Shown: positions 43,079 to 52,027, counted from the stretch's first letter. The stretch is 64,000 bases of DNA from Solibacillus sp040273735 (GCF_040273735.1 NZ_JBELZM010000001.1:62001-126000), one strand, 5' to 3'. The notes: generated by a model not told the origin, from the letters alone. Numbers and translations are program-made.

Positions 43079-43106
43079 GCATAGCGATGACCATTTCGGA
43101 CAAAAT
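43079..43106 (+). promoter_or_regulatory. Sigma-F-type promoter of sigG
   Basis: GCATA (43079-43083), 14 bases, then GGACAAAAT (43098-43106) followed by G, matching the sigma-F -10 pattern GGnnAnAnTR. It lies 45 bases before sigG, whose first transcription in B. subtilis depends on sigma-F. Confidence 0.6.
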
Positions 43107-43150
43107 GATTGCAAAGACAAAAGACAATCAAGTTCGGAAGGTGAAGTTGG

Positions 43151-43921
43151 ATGCGTACAAAAGTGGAATTATGTGGTGTGGATACATCTACATTACCAGT
43201 ACTGAAGCCAGATGAAATGAAAGATTTATTTATACGATTACAGCAAGGAGAATTGATTGTTCGTGAGCAGCTAGTTTTCTGCAATTTACGCTTAGTGCTC
43301 AGTATTGTCGGCCGTTATGCATATCGTGGCGAACAGGCAGATGATCTATTCCAAGTAGGATGTATTGGTTTATTAAAAGCGATTGATAATTTTGATTTAA
43401 AGCATAATGTTCGATTTTCGACATATGCTGTACCGATGATTATGGGAGAAATCCGCCGACACCTGCGCGATCATCATGCACTGCGTGTGTCTCGTTCATT
43501 GCGCGATATCGCGTATAAAGCGATGAAAGCAAAGGAACAATTTATTGCGGAACATTTAACAGAACCCACAATCGAGCAATTGGCACAGGCAATTGAGATG
43601 AAAAAAGAAGATGTATTGTTTGCTCTTGATGCAATTCAAGACCCGATGTCACTGCAGGAACCGATTTATTCTGATGGTGGCGATGCAATTTTTATGATTG
43701 ACCAAATTAAAGATAAAGTGACAGAAGAGCATTGGGTCGGCTCGATTTCACTTCAGGAAAGTATGAAAAAGCTAAATAGCAGACAAAAAATGATTATAGA
43801 AAAGCGCTTTTTCCTAGGAGAAACTCAAACGGAAATCGCACAATCTCTTGGTATTTCACAAGCGCAAATATCAAGATTGGAAAAGAGTGCGGTAGAATTG
43901 ATGAAGCGGGATTTCCGTTAA
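43151..43921 (+). CDS. sigG: RNA polymerase sigma-G factor
   Basis: 256 residues. Late forespore sigma factor. The N-terminal KVELCGVDTSTLPVL block is the sigma-G hallmark; region 2 (NLRLVLSIVGRY, DDLFQVGCIGLLKAIDNFD), region 3 and region 4 (TQTEIAQSLGISQAQISRLEK) follow. GGAAGG at the upstream side and GTTGG just before ATG 43151 form the ribosome site. The 90-base gap after sigE contains its own promoter. Confidence 0.96.
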   Translation: MRTKVELCGVDTSTLPVLKPDEMKDLFIRLQQGELIVREQLVFCNLRLVLSIVGRYAYRGEQADDLFQVGCIGLLKAIDNFDLKHNVRFSTYAVPMIMGEIRRHLRDHHALRVSRSLRDIAYKAMKAKEQFIAEHLTEPTIEQLAQAIEMKKEDVLFALDAIQDPMSLQEPIYSDGGDAIFMIDQIKDKVTEEHWVGSISLQESMKKLNSRQKMIIEKRFFLGETQTEIAQSLGISQAQISRLEKSAVELMKRDFR

Positions 43922-43938
43922 ATAGATAGAAATTCTGA

Positions 43939-43968
43939 GGGACTGTCCAAACGTAGGGCTGTCCCTTT
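43939..43968 (+). terminator. Terminator-like hairpin after sigG
   Basis: GGGAC-T-GTCC pairs with GGGC-T-GTCCC around a 7-base loop, followed by only three T residues. A long GC stem, but a weak tail. Confidence 0.6.
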
Positions 43969-44041
43969 CATCATAATTTCACGATGTTTGAATATTTATA
44001 ATGAGGTAAAATTAATAAAATGATACAGAGAGGATGGAGGA

Positions 44042-44281
44042 ATGCGATTTTCATCCGTTCAGGAAAAGGAAATCATTGAAGCAACAAGCGGAAAATTTAT
44101 CGGATATATTGTAGATGCGGAAGTGGACGAAAAAGAAGGTGCCATTACTGCGTTTATAATTTCCCCGCCAAAAAAGTTTTACCATTTATTTCAAGGGGAA
44201 GAGTTAGTTAAGAAAATTCTCTTTAGTAATATACTCACAGTCGGAAAAGATGTCATCTTAGTGAAATCACCGGATGAATAG
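44042..44281 (+). CDS. ylmC: PRC-barrel protein YlmC/YmxH family
   Basis: 79-residue PRC-barrel protein (EIIEATSGKFIGYIVDAEVD, then VKKILFSNILTVGKDVILV). Family members follow sigG in many spore formers; function is unknown, sporulation-associated. GGATGGAGG is just upstream of ATG 44042. It opens the ylmC-ylmE-sepF-ylmG-ylmH-divIVA block. Confidence 0.88.
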   Translation: MRFSSVQEKEIIEATSGKFIGYIVDAEVDEKEGAITAFIISPPKKFYHLFQGEELVKKILFSNILTVGKDVILVKSPDE

Positions 44282-44356
44282 TTCACGCTATTCATTGAAA
44301 ATTAAACTATCACTTGATACAATGAGATAAACTATTGTTGTAAAGTTGGGAAAAAA

Positions 44357-45025
44357 GTGGCGAAAATCATAGAAAACTTAAAGCAGATTCAACATCAAAT
44401 AGAAATTGCAAAACAACGTGGCAATGCCGAACAGGCAGTCCAGATTATTGCTGTGACAAAAGAAGTAGATGTCAACCGGACAGAAGAGGCGATTGAAGCG
44501 GGTCTTGTCCATTTAGGAGAAAACCGTCCTGAAGGCTTATTAAATAAGCTGGATTCGATTAACACAGCTGCTTCCTGGCATTATATAGGTTCATTACAGA
44601 CAAGAAAAGTAAAGCAAGTAATTGATCAAATAGACTATTTACATTCTCTTGATCGATTAAGCCTGGCAGAAGAGATTGAAAAAAGAGCAACAAAACGAGT
44701 GAAATGTTTCTTGCAAGTAAATGTTTCCGGTGAAGAATCAAAACATGGACTAACGAAAGAACAAGCGCTGGATTTTGTAAAGCAGCTTGAGCAATTTTCA
44801 AAAATTGAAGTAGTAGGTTTAATGACAATGGCTCCTTTTACTGAAAATGAAACGATGATTAGACAAGTGTTTAAACAGTTAAAACAATTGCAACAAGAAG
44901 TGTCACAATTGAACATTCCAAATGTACCTTGTACTGAATTATCGATGGGCATGTCAAATGACTACGAAATTGCAGTTGAAGAAGGGGCAACATTTGTTAG
45001 AATTGGAACAGCTCTTGTTGGTTAA
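44357..45025 (+). CDS. ylmE: PLP homeostasis protein YlmE (YggS/PLPBP family)
   Basis: 222 residues. Pyridoxal-phosphate-binding alanine-racemase-like barrel without known catalysis; maintains PLP and amino-acid balance. The PLP lysine is in AVTKEVD (Lys35); HYIGSLQTRK, VNVSGEESKHG and SMGMSNDYEIAVEEGATFVRIG are family signatures. Start GTG 44357 has a weak GGGA site. It precedes sepF by 11 bases. Confidence 0.93.
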   Translation: MAKIIENLKQIQHQIEIAKQRGNAEQAVQIIAVTKEVDVNRTEEAIEAGLVHLGENRPEGLLNKLDSINTAASWHYIGSLQTRKVKQVIDQIDYLHSLDRLSLAEEIEKRATKRVKCFLQVNVSGEESKHGLTKEQALDFVKQLEQFSKIEVVGLMTMAPFTENETMIRQVFKQLKQLQQEVSQLNIPNVPCTELSMGMSNDYEIAVEEGATFVRIGTALVG

Positions 45026-45036
45026 GGAGGATTAAT

Positions 45037-45573
45037 ATGAGCATTAAAAATATTTTTGACAAGTTCTTTTATTTAGAAGAAATAGAAGAAGATTATGCTC
45101 CTGCCCAAACGCAAACAATGCAAAAACAAGCACCAAAAGCAGTTCAAAATGAACCACAGCAATTTTACCAGGATTATGGACAAAAGCAGCAACCACAACT
45201 CATTCAAAACCGAATGAAGAAGGAGCGTAAAATGCAACAGCAACCACCACGCAATGAAGTCGTGATGCAAAATCATAACAATGTTGTGAGCCTTCAAGCT
45301 GCGTCTTCATCGAAGAATTCCAAGTTAGTATTATTAGAACCACGCGTGTATGCAGAGGCGCAGGATATTGCAGAACATTTAAAAAATAAACGTGCCACTG
45401 TTGTCAATTTACAGCGCATCGACCGTGATCAAGGGAAGCGAATAATCGATTTTCTGAGCGGAACAGTGTATGCTTTAGGTGGAGATATTCAGCGTATTGG
45501 AAATGATATTTTCTTATGTACACCAGAAAATGTAGAAGTATCAGGAGAAATTTCTAATTTAACGTTCGAGTAA
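45037..45573 (+). CDS. sepF: Cell division protein SepF
   Basis: 178 residues. FtsZ-binding membrane anchor that forms rings and helps septum formation. N-terminal amphipathic helix (MSIKNIFDKFFYL), a Gln/Pro-rich linker (about 20-85) and the folded SepF domain (about 92-175) with LLEPRVYAEAQDIAEHL. AAGGAGG precedes ATG 45037. Part of the ylm block. Confidence 0.95.
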   Translation: MSIKNIFDKFFYLEEIEEDYAPAQTQTMQKQAPKAVQNEPQQFYQDYGQKQQPQLIQNRMKKERKMQQQPPRNEVVMQNHNNVVSLQAASSSKNSKLVLLEPRVYAEAQDIAEHLKNKRATVVNLQRIDRDQGKRIIDFLSGTVYALGGDIQRIGNDIFLCTPENVEVSGEISNLTFE

Positions 45574-45595
45574 TTAAATTTTGTGAGGTAAAAAC

Positions 45596-45856
45596 ATGAT
45601 TATATTTTCAATTGTATCAACAGCATTTCTTGTTTACCGTTTTATGCTGATTGGATACATATTAATGTCTTGGGTTCCGGCACTGCAAGAATCGGCTGTT
45701 GGTCGTTTCCTGGAAACAGTCTGTGAACCGTATTTAGGATTCTTCCGCAAATTTATACCACCAATTGGCATGATTGATATTTCACCAATTGTCGGTTTAT
45801 TCGCGTTAGTATTTATCGAACGAGGCGTCTATAGCGTCCTAGCATTTTTCTTATAA
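45596..45856 (+). CDS. ylmG: YggT family membrane protein YlmG
   Basis: 86 residues, two transmembrane helices; YggT family, with SWVPALQES and DISPIVGLFAL conserved. Linked to cell division or envelope by gene neighbourhood; mechanism unknown. GTGAGGT precedes ATG 45596. A hairpin with a short T-run follows. Confidence 0.92.
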   Translation: MIIFSIVSTAFLVYRFMLIGYILMSWVPALQESAVGRFLETVCEPYLGFFRKFIPPIGMIDISPIVGLFALVFIERGVYSVLAFFL

Positions 45857-45865
45857 TCTAATTGG

Positions 45866-45890
45866 AACTCCTGCCATTGTAGGAGTTTTC
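45866..45890 (+). terminator. Hairpin after ylmG
   Basis: A 7-bp perfect AACTCCT/AGGAGTT stem and 8-base loop are followed by TTCTTTATTT. Weak or leaky terminator within the ylm block. Confidence 0.6.
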
Positions 45891-46046
45891 TTTATTTCCG
45901 GTTGGATCGCGGTTCACTGAATGAAGCGGTCAACATGCAATAGGAAAAGGTTTTTAAATTGGCTGAATGTCCTATACATAAAATAAAAGTTTAATTTAAT
46001 CAGAAAGTGGAGAAATTAGTAACAAGTTTAAAAGAAAGTAGGAATC

Positions 46047-46838
46047 ATGATGGAGCATTTAATCCAACATTTTCGTAAAGATGAACAACCTTTCATTGAG
46101 CAAGTTATTGGATGGCAGCGTGAAGTAGAAGATCGCTATGCTCCAAAATTAACCGATTTTTTAGATCCGAGACAGCGTTTTATCGTAGAGTCCATCGTTC
46201 ATCAATCAGATGATCTACATGTATTCACAGAAGGGATATTTGAGGAAGCGGAGCGTAAACGAATGCTGATTGCCCCTTCGTATTACGAACCTGCAGAAAC
46301 CGATTTTCAAATTGCTGTGTACTCACTGAATTACCCGACAAAATTTGTCCAGCTGCGCCATCCTGACGTTTTAGGTGCCTTATTATCGATCGGGCTTGAT
46401 CGCAGCAAGTTTGGGGATATTCGACTTGCCGATAATACAGTCCAATTTGCAATTGCATCGGAAATCGCGGACTATGTGCGGGCGCATTTAACGGGTATCG
46501 GCAAAGTGAAAGTAAGTGCTGAGGAAATGGATGAGACTACACCGTTTATCCAAAACATGGAGCAATGGGTCGAAAGCTCGTATACGGTTTCTTCAATGCG
46601 TCTGGATGTAGTCCTAGCGACAATCGTTAATATTTCCCGTCAAAAATCACAAAGCTTAATCAATGCCGGAAAAGTAAAAGTTAACTGGACTGTCAGGGAA
46701 GCTGTGGCCTTCGAATTGCAGGAAGGCGATATCATTTCGGCAAGAGGATATGGGCGGTTAAAAGTTATCCTGACAGAAGGACGGACAAAAAAAGATAAGA
46801 TTCGATTACAAGTAGGACGTTTAGAGCAAAAAGTATAA
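46047..46838 (+). CDS. ylmH: S4-domain RNA-binding protein YlmH (RqcP2-like)
   Basis: 263 residues. An N-terminal YlmH region is followed by a C-terminal S4 RNA-binding domain (about 180-245; MRLDVVLATIVNISRQKSQSLINAGKVKVN). In B. subtilis YlmH can act in ribosome-associated quality control like RqcP. ATG 46047 and ATG 46050 are adjacent; GTAGGAATC provides the ribosome site. It sits between ylmG and divIVA. Confidence 0.9.
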   Translation: MMEHLIQHFRKDEQPFIEQVIGWQREVEDRYAPKLTDFLDPRQRFIVESIVHQSDDLHVFTEGIFEEAERKRMLIAPSYYEPAETDFQIAVYSLNYPTKFVQLRHPDVLGALLSIGLDRSKFGDIRLADNTVQFAIASEIADYVRAHLTGIGKVKVSAEEMDETTPFIQNMEQWVESSYTVSSMRLDVVLATIVNISRQKSQSLINAGKVKVNWTVREAVAFELQEGDIISARGYGRLKVILTEGRTKKDKIRLQVGRLEQKV

Positions 46839-46933
46839 TTTTCAACTGTTTTTTAGGAAAACATGATGTTATTCAGAAAAGAAACGTTTATAATACTTGT
46901 AAGAATGTACGTAAAAAAGGAGAGTAGAACGAT

Positions 46934-47479
46934 ATGCCATTATCACCTCTTGATATACATAATAAGGAGTTTACACGTGGATTCCGTGGATATGCAGAAG
47001 ACGAAGTAAATGAATTTTTAGATCAGATTATAAAAGATTATGAGATTGTTTTACGCGAGAAAAAAGAGCTCGAAGAAAAGATTAAAATGATGTCGGAACA
47101 AATGAATCATTACAATTCATTGGAAGACACATTACAGAAATCAATTGTCGTTGCTCAAGAGGCAGCTGGCGAAGTTCGTCGCAATTCCGAAAAAGAAGCA
47201 AAGCTCATCGTTAAAGAAGCTGAAAAAAATGCGGATCGTATTGTAAATGACGCACTGGCAAAAGCGAGAAAAGTGACGATTGAGATTGACGAATTGAAAA
47301 AACAGTCGAAAGTATTCCGCAACAGATTTAAAATGTTAGTGGAAGCACAGCTTGATTTACTGAATACAGGTGATTGGGATCAATTACTCGAATATGACGT
47401 AGACTTAACGGAAATTCAGGAAAACAATCGTAAAGAGATCAATGAAGAGAGCCAAAATGACGAAAATGCCGTGTATTAG
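46934..47479 (+). CDS. divIVA: Cell-pole and septum protein DivIVA
   Basis: 181-residue coiled-coil protein that recognises curved membrane and recruits Min and polar factors. The N-terminal lipid-binding domain reads LSPLDIHNKEFTRGFRGYAE (with the exposed Phe/Arg of the family), followed by coiled coils (about 30-60 and 75-150) and an acidic tail. AAAGGAG precedes ATG 46934. A TATAAT-like sequence lies 40-50 bases upstream, but no clear -35. Confidence 0.96.
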   Translation: MPLSPLDIHNKEFTRGFRGYAEDEVNEFLDQIIKDYEIVLREKKELEEKIKMMSEQMNHYNSLEDTLQKSIVVAQEAAGEVRRNSEKEAKLIVKEAEKNADRIVNDALAKARKVTIEIDELKKQSKVFRNRFKMLVEAQLDLLNTGDWDQLLEYDVDLTEIQENNRKEINEESQNDENAVY

Positions 47480-47489
47480 TCTATGGTAC

Positions 47490-47519
47490 TTGACATTTTA
47501 TACAGCCTTTTCATATACT
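47490..47519 (+). promoter_or_regulatory. Sigma-A promoter of ileS
   Basis: TTGACA (47490-47495), an 18-base spacer and TATACT (47514-47519) lie just upstream of the T-box leader. Confidence 0.7.
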
Positions 47520-47544
47520 GAAAAATAATGAATAGGATGCAATG

Positions 47545-47790
47545 CATCATGCTTTGACGGAGACAGTAAATTTAACATTGTGGTTTAGCGATTCGAGGAC
47601 GGTGAGAGCTCGAACGAAGCAAGTTAAATCGAAAATCACTCCTGAGCTAAATAACTGAAATTCGAGTAAGTTATTTCGTAGCACACGACGTTACAGTGTC
47701 TAATGAGGCTAATTTTAATTAGCGAATTTAGGGTGGTACCACGAGACTAATGCTCCTCGTCCCTTTTTACAGGGATGGAGGGGCTTTTTT
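47545..47790 (+). promoter_or_regulatory. T-box riboswitch for isoleucine (ileS leader)
   Basis: The T-box core GGTGGTACCACG is at 47732-47743. Stem I contains GGTGAGAGCTC and a specifier loop with ATC (47635-47637), the isoleucine codon. The terminator (CTCCTCGTCCCT with AGGGATGGAGGGG, 47752-47790) ends in a T-run. Uncharged tRNA(Ile) would stabilise the antiterminator and allow ileS transcription. The cognate gene downstream agrees with the specifier. Confidence 0.95.
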
Positions 47791-47897
47791 GTTGTTTAAA
47801 AAGCTTCCTAATCCTTAAGAGCATTAAAAAAACATGGAAATTTAGAACGCTACATTTATTTGCTAAAGCTGTTGATTAGAATTTAGGGGAGGATGGA

Positions 47898-47938
47898 ACG
47901 AATGCTAAAATCTTCACGTCCTGTGACAACGCATTCGT
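47898..47938 (+). repeat. Dispersed hairpin repeat, copy C (in the ileS leader)
   Basis: Outer arms ACGAATGC and GCATTCGT are perfectly complementary; the inner TCAC/GTGA stem carries loop GTCCT. GGA precedes it. A further hairpin ATCGG-TCC-CCGAT follows. It lies between the T-box terminator and the ileS start, so it is transcribed only when the T-box permits readthrough, unless an internal promoter exists. Confidence 0.8.
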
Positions 47939-48011
47939 GAATCGGTCCCCGATAGGAGAAAATCAACAATCATTATTCAGCAATCGATAAGATCATTAGG
48001 AGGAATTTACA

Positions 48012-50777
48012 ATGGTAGAGTATAAAGACACATTATTAATGCCGAAAACCGACTTCCCTATGCGCGGCGGTTTACCAACAAAAGAACCGCAAGTTCAGGC
48101 GCAATGGGATGAAATGGATATTAACAAATTAGTACTGGAGCGTACAAAAGATCGTCCTCACTATTTACTGCATGATGGCCCTCCATATGCAAACGGAGAT
48201 ATCCATATCGGTCACGCATTAAATAAAGTCATCAAAGACATGATCAACCGTCAAAAATCAATGTCAGGTTTCCACGTGCCATATATTCCAGGTTGGGATA
48301 CACATGGTTTACCAATCGAGCAGGCACTAACAAATAAAGGTGTTAAACGTAAAGAAATGTCGGTTGCAGAGTTCCGTGAACTATGCGAGAAATATGCATA
48401 TGAACAAATCGAAAACCAAAAAAGCCAATTCCGTCGCCTAGGTGTACGTGGTGACTGGGAAAATCCGTATATTACATTAAAACCTGAATTCGAAGCACGC
48501 CAAATTGAAGTATTCGGGAAAATGGCGGAGAAGGGCTATATTTATAAAGGCTTAAAACCAGTTTATTGGTCACCATCTTCTGAATCTGCATTGGCAGAAG
48601 CAGAAATCGAATATAAAGATGTTGAATCTTATTCAATTTATGTAGCATTCGGCATTAAAGACAGCAAAGGCGTAGTACCGGCTGACGCTAAATTTGTCAT
48701 CTGGACAACAACGCCATGGACGATTCCGGCAAACTTAGGGATTTCGGTTAACCCTGAATTCACATATGTAGTCGTAGAAACAAACGGCAGCAAATATATT
48801 GTTGCAAAAGATTTACTGGAAAAACTATCATCGACATTTGGCTGGGAAAATGTACAAATCGTTCAGGAAGTACAAGGCGAACAGCTTGATATGATCGTTG
48901 CAGAACACCCAATTTACAAACGTGATTCATTAGTGATGGTTGGCGACCACGTAACTGCTGATGCAGGTACGGGATGTGTACACACAGCACCAGGTCACGG
49001 TGAAGACGACTATCAGATCGGCAAACGCTACGGTCTGGATATTTTATCACCGGTAGATAACGGTGGCTGCTACACAAATGAAGCACCTGGTTTTGAAGGG
49101 TTATTCTATGAAAAAGCAAATCCGGTTGTCATTGAAAAATTAAAAGAAGAAAATGTATTATTACATGTTTCTAAATTTACACACTCATACCCGCATGACT
49201 GGCGTACGAAAAAACCGGTAATTTACCGTGCAACACCACAATGGTTCGCATCTGTTGAAATGTTCCGCAGTGAATTATTGGATGCAGTAACAGCGACAGA
49301 ATTTACACCGGCATGGGGGGAAACACGTCTTTACAATATGATTCGCGACCGTGGTGACTGGGTAATTTCCCGTCAGCGTGCATGGGGTGTACCAATTCCG
49401 ATTTTCTATGCGGAAGATGAAACACCAATCATCACATCAGAAACAATTGCGTATATTTCAAAATTATTCCGTGAACACGGTTCGAATATTTGGTTCCAGC
49501 GTGAAGCAAAAGACTTGCTACCTGAAGGCTTTACACATGAAGGCAGCCCGAACGGCAAGTTTACAAAAGAAAACGACATTATGGACGTATGGTTCGACTC
49601 AGGATCATCTCACCAGGGTGTATTAGCAGAGCGCGGAATGAAGTATCCTGCTGACCTTTATCTTGAAGGTTCTGACCAGCACCGGGGCTGGTTCAACTCT
49701 TCATTAATCACATCAGTTGCGATTAATGGGCATGCACCATATAAAGGTTTATTAACACATGGTTTCGTATTGGACGGCGAAGGACGCAAAATGTCTAAAT
49801 CGCTTGGTAACACGATTGACCCGATCAAAGTGATGAACCAATACGGTGCCGACATTATTCGTATGTGGGTAGCATCTGTTGACTATACAGGAGATGTTCG
49901 TATTTCAATGGATATGTTGAAGCAAGTTTCTGAGACATACCGTAAAGTGCGTAATACATTGCGCTTCCTGCACGGGAATGTGACAGACTTTAACGAAACG
50001 ACTGACCGTGTACCTTACGAAGAGTTACGTGAAATGGATCAGTATATGTACATGCGATTACAGGATGTTGTAAAAACAATCCGTGAAGCATATGACCGTT
50101 ATGACTTCTCAACTGTTTACACAACTGTGAATAACTTTGTAGCAATCGAGCTTTCTTCATTCTACTTGGATATCGCAAAAGATGTTGTGTATATCGAAGG
50201 AACTGACAACAAAAACCGTCGTGCAATGCAAACTGTTATGTATGATACATTAATGGCATTAGTAAAATTATTAACGCCAATTATTCCACATACGACAGAA
50301 GAGTTATGGAGCTACATCGAGTTCGATGGCAAGCCGCAATCTGTACAATTAACAGATTTCCCAGAAGTAGTAGAACAAGCAAACTTTGCAGAATTGCGTA
50401 CGAAATGGGTAAAAGTAATTGCAGTACGCAATGAAGTGTTAAAAGCATTGGAAGAAGCGCGTAATGCAAAAACAATCGGTAAATCATTGGAAGCGAAAAT
50501 TTCGGTTTATGCAGACAGTGAAACAGTCGAGCTATTGAATGATGCAAACATCGATTTTGCACAGCTTTCAATTGTATCTCAATTCTTCATCGCAGGCAGT
50601 AAGGAAAATGCACCTGCAGAAGCTTTAGTACTTGATAAAACAGCATTAGTTGTTGAAAAAGCAGACGGTGAAAAATGTGAGCGTTGCTGGACAATTTCAG
50701 AAACAGTCGGCGCAAGCGAAAACCATCCAACACTATGTAAACGATGTGCGGATGTTGTAGAAAACTATTACGTATAA
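48012..50777 (+). CDS. ileS: Isoleucyl-tRNA synthetase
   Basis: 921-residue class I synthetase. HIGH motif (GDIHIGHALN, about residues 67-70), KMSKS motif (EGRKMSKSLGN, about 590-600), the CP1 editing insert between them, and a C-terminal zinc finger CERC...CKRC (about 893-913). It is the bacterial type 1-like form with C-terminal zinc site. AGGAGG is 8 bases before ATG 48012. Regulated by the upstream T-box. Confidence 0.97.
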   Translation: MVEYKDTLLMPKTDFPMRGGLPTKEPQVQAQWDEMDINKLVLERTKDRPHYLLHDGPPYANGDIHIGHALNKVIKDMINRQKSMSGFHVPYIPGWDTHGLPIEQALTNKGVKRKEMSVAEFRELCEKYAYEQIENQKSQFRRLGVRGDWENPYITLKPEFEARQIEVFGKMAEKGYIYKGLKPVYWSPSSESALAEAEIEYKDVESYSIYVAFGIKDSKGVVPADAKFVIWTTTPWTIPANLGISVNPEFTYVVVETNGSKYIVAKDLLEKLSSTFGWENVQIVQEVQGEQLDMIVAEHPIYKRDSLVMVGDHVTADAGTGCVHTAPGHGEDDYQIGKRYGLDILSPVDNGGCYTNEAPGFEGLFYEKANPVVIEKLKEENVLLHVSKFTHSYPHDWRTKKPVIYRATPQWFASVEMFRSELLDAVTATEFTPAWGETRLYNMIRDRGDWVISRQRAWGVPIPIFYAEDETPIITSETIAYISKLFREHGSNIWFQREAKDLLPEGFTHEGSPNGKFTKENDIMDVWFDSGSSHQGVLAERGMKYPADLYLEGSDQHRGWFNSSLITSVAINGHAPYKGLLTHGFVLDGEGRKMSKSLGNTIDPIKVMNQYGADIIRMWVASVDYTGDVRISMDMLKQVSETYRKVRNTLRFLHGNVTDFNETTDRVPYEELREMDQYMYMRLQDVVKTIREAYDRYDFSTVYTTVNNFVAIELSSFYLDIAKDVVYIEGTDNKNRRAMQTVMYDTLMALVKLLTPIIPHTTEELWSYIEFDGKPQSVQLTDFPEVVEQANFAELRTKWVKVIAVRNEVLKALEEARNAKTIGKSLEAKISVYADSETVELLNDANIDFAQLSIVSQFFIAGSKENAPAEALVLDKTALVVEKADGEKCERCWTISETVGASENHPTLCKRCADVVENYYV

Positions 50778-50783
50778 AAATTC

Positions 50784-50822
50784 GGAACGCTATTGCCATT
50801 TTGGTAATGGCGTTCCTTTATA
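50784..50822 (+). terminator. Terminator-like hairpin after ileS
   Basis: Long nested stem: GGAACGC/GCGTTCC outside, ATTGCCA/TGGTAAT inside. The T-run is broken (TTTATACCTTTTA), so termination may be partial. Confidence 0.65.
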
Positions 50823-50868
50823 CCTTTTATATTTTTCAGAAAAATAAAACATTTAGGAGTTGTACATT

Positions 50869-51585
50869 TTGGAACAAATTGAACAAAAGCCATTAACTCC
50901 TGATACTTTTATGCAGGGGATAAAAGATTGTGTACCGACATTGCTAGGGTATATTAGCATAGGTCTTGCATTTGGTGTTGTAGGAATTGCATCAGGCATA
51001 TCGGTATTGGAAGTATTTTTACTATCGGTGCTTGTATATGCGGGTTCCGCCCAGTTTATATTTTGCGGATTGTATTTAGCCGGAGCCCCTGTAACAGCAG
51101 TCATAGTCACAATTTTTATCGTCAATTTACGGCACTTGCTGATGTCACTGACAATTGCACCTTACTTCACAAAGTATTCTACGCTGCGTAATATCGGGTT
51201 CGGGACATTGCTTACAGATGAAACATTCGGTGTTTCCGTCGTTGCTGCAGGAAAAGAAGGACGTCTTGGCGGAAAATGGATGGATGGTTTAAACATAACG
51301 GCCTATACAACTTGGATAGCGGCTTGTACAATAGGTGGCATTATCGGGCAATGGCTGCCGGATCCGGAAAAATGGGGACTGGATTATGCTTTAGTGGCAA
51401 TGTTTGTCGCACTGCTTGTTCTGACGCTTGCGAGCATTCCAAAAGAAAAATTAATGCATTACATAAAACTGATTTTCATTATGATCATCAGCATGTACGG
51501 GATGCTCTACTTTATGCCCGGGCATTTAGCTGTTTTGTTATCAACGATGATTGTTGCAACGATTGGGGTGGTATTGGAAAAATGA
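50869..51585 (+). CDS. azlC: Branched-chain amino-acid exporter subunit AzlC
   Basis: 238-residue membrane protein, AzlC family; with AzlD it exports branched-chain amino acids (4-azaleucine resistance in B. subtilis). Conserved PTLLGYISIGLAFG, YAGSAQF and NLRHLLMS are present. TAGGAG at 50854-50859 fits TTG 50869 (9 bases) rather than TTG 50860. Its stop overlaps azlD (ATGA). Its location next to ileS is suggestive but the transcripts appear separate. Confidence 0.92.
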   Translation: MEQIEQKPLTPDTFMQGIKDCVPTLLGYISIGLAFGVVGIASGISVLEVFLLSVLVYAGSAQFIFCGLYLAGAPVTAVIVTIFIVNLRHLLMSLTIAPYFTKYSTLRNIGFGTLLTDETFGVSVVAAGKEGRLGGKWMDGLNITAYTTWIAACTIGGIIGQWLPDPEKWGLDYALVAMFVALLVLTLASIPKEKLMHYIKLIFIMIISMYGMLYFMPGHLAVLLSTMIVATIGVVLEK

Positions 51586-51908
51586 CAACCTCAGTAGCGA
51601 TGGTATTATTAATTTTAGGCTGTGCTTTAGTAACTTGGATTCCTAGAATATTGCCGTTTATATTAGTGAAAAATATGAAGATGCCAAAAATCGTCCTGCG
51701 ATGGCTTGCCTACATACCGGTTTGTATATTGTCCGCCCTCGTAATTGAAGGTTTCTTCGAGAAAGAAGAAGCAATCGTTACGGTTCAATGGCTTAATGTA
51801 ATGGCATTTATTCCGACATTATTTGTTGCATTACTCACAAAAAGTTTATCCAAAACAGTAATTGCCGGTGTCGTGACAATGGCGGGGCTGCGATTAATTG
51901 TCGGCTAA
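51582..51908 (+). CDS. azlD: Branched-chain amino-acid exporter subunit AzlD
   Basis: 108-residue, four-helix membrane protein, AzlD family (VTWIPRILPFIL). It overlaps the azlC stop by four bases and is the partner of AzlC. The open frame continues far upstream within azlC, but ATG 51582 is the coupled start with GGTATTGG-type purine sequence before it. Confidence 0.9.
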   Translation: MTTSVAMVLLILGCALVTWIPRILPFILVKNMKMPKIVLRWLAYIPVCILSALVIEGFFEKEEAIVTVQWLNVMAFIPTLFVALLTKSLSKTVIAGVVTMAGLRLIVG

Positions 51909-51921
51909 ATTAAACAGACAG

Positions 51922-51960
51922 AAGCTTATTTAGTTATTCAGGACTGGATAAGCTTTTTTT
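51922..51960 (+). terminator. Terminator after azlD
   Basis: An AAGCTTAT/ATAAGCTT stem with an 18-base loop region is followed by seven T residues. Confidence 0.8.
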
Positions 51961-52027
51961 GTAGAACGTTACTATTTATGAAAAGAGTTTTATTTTCCTT
52001 TCTTGTCACTTTTCACGCATTAAAAAT

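Noticed and set aside
47545..47790. tRNA gene or small RNA before ileS
   Set aside because: The stem I features, the GGTGGTACCACG core and the terminator identify a T-box leader, not a tRNA.
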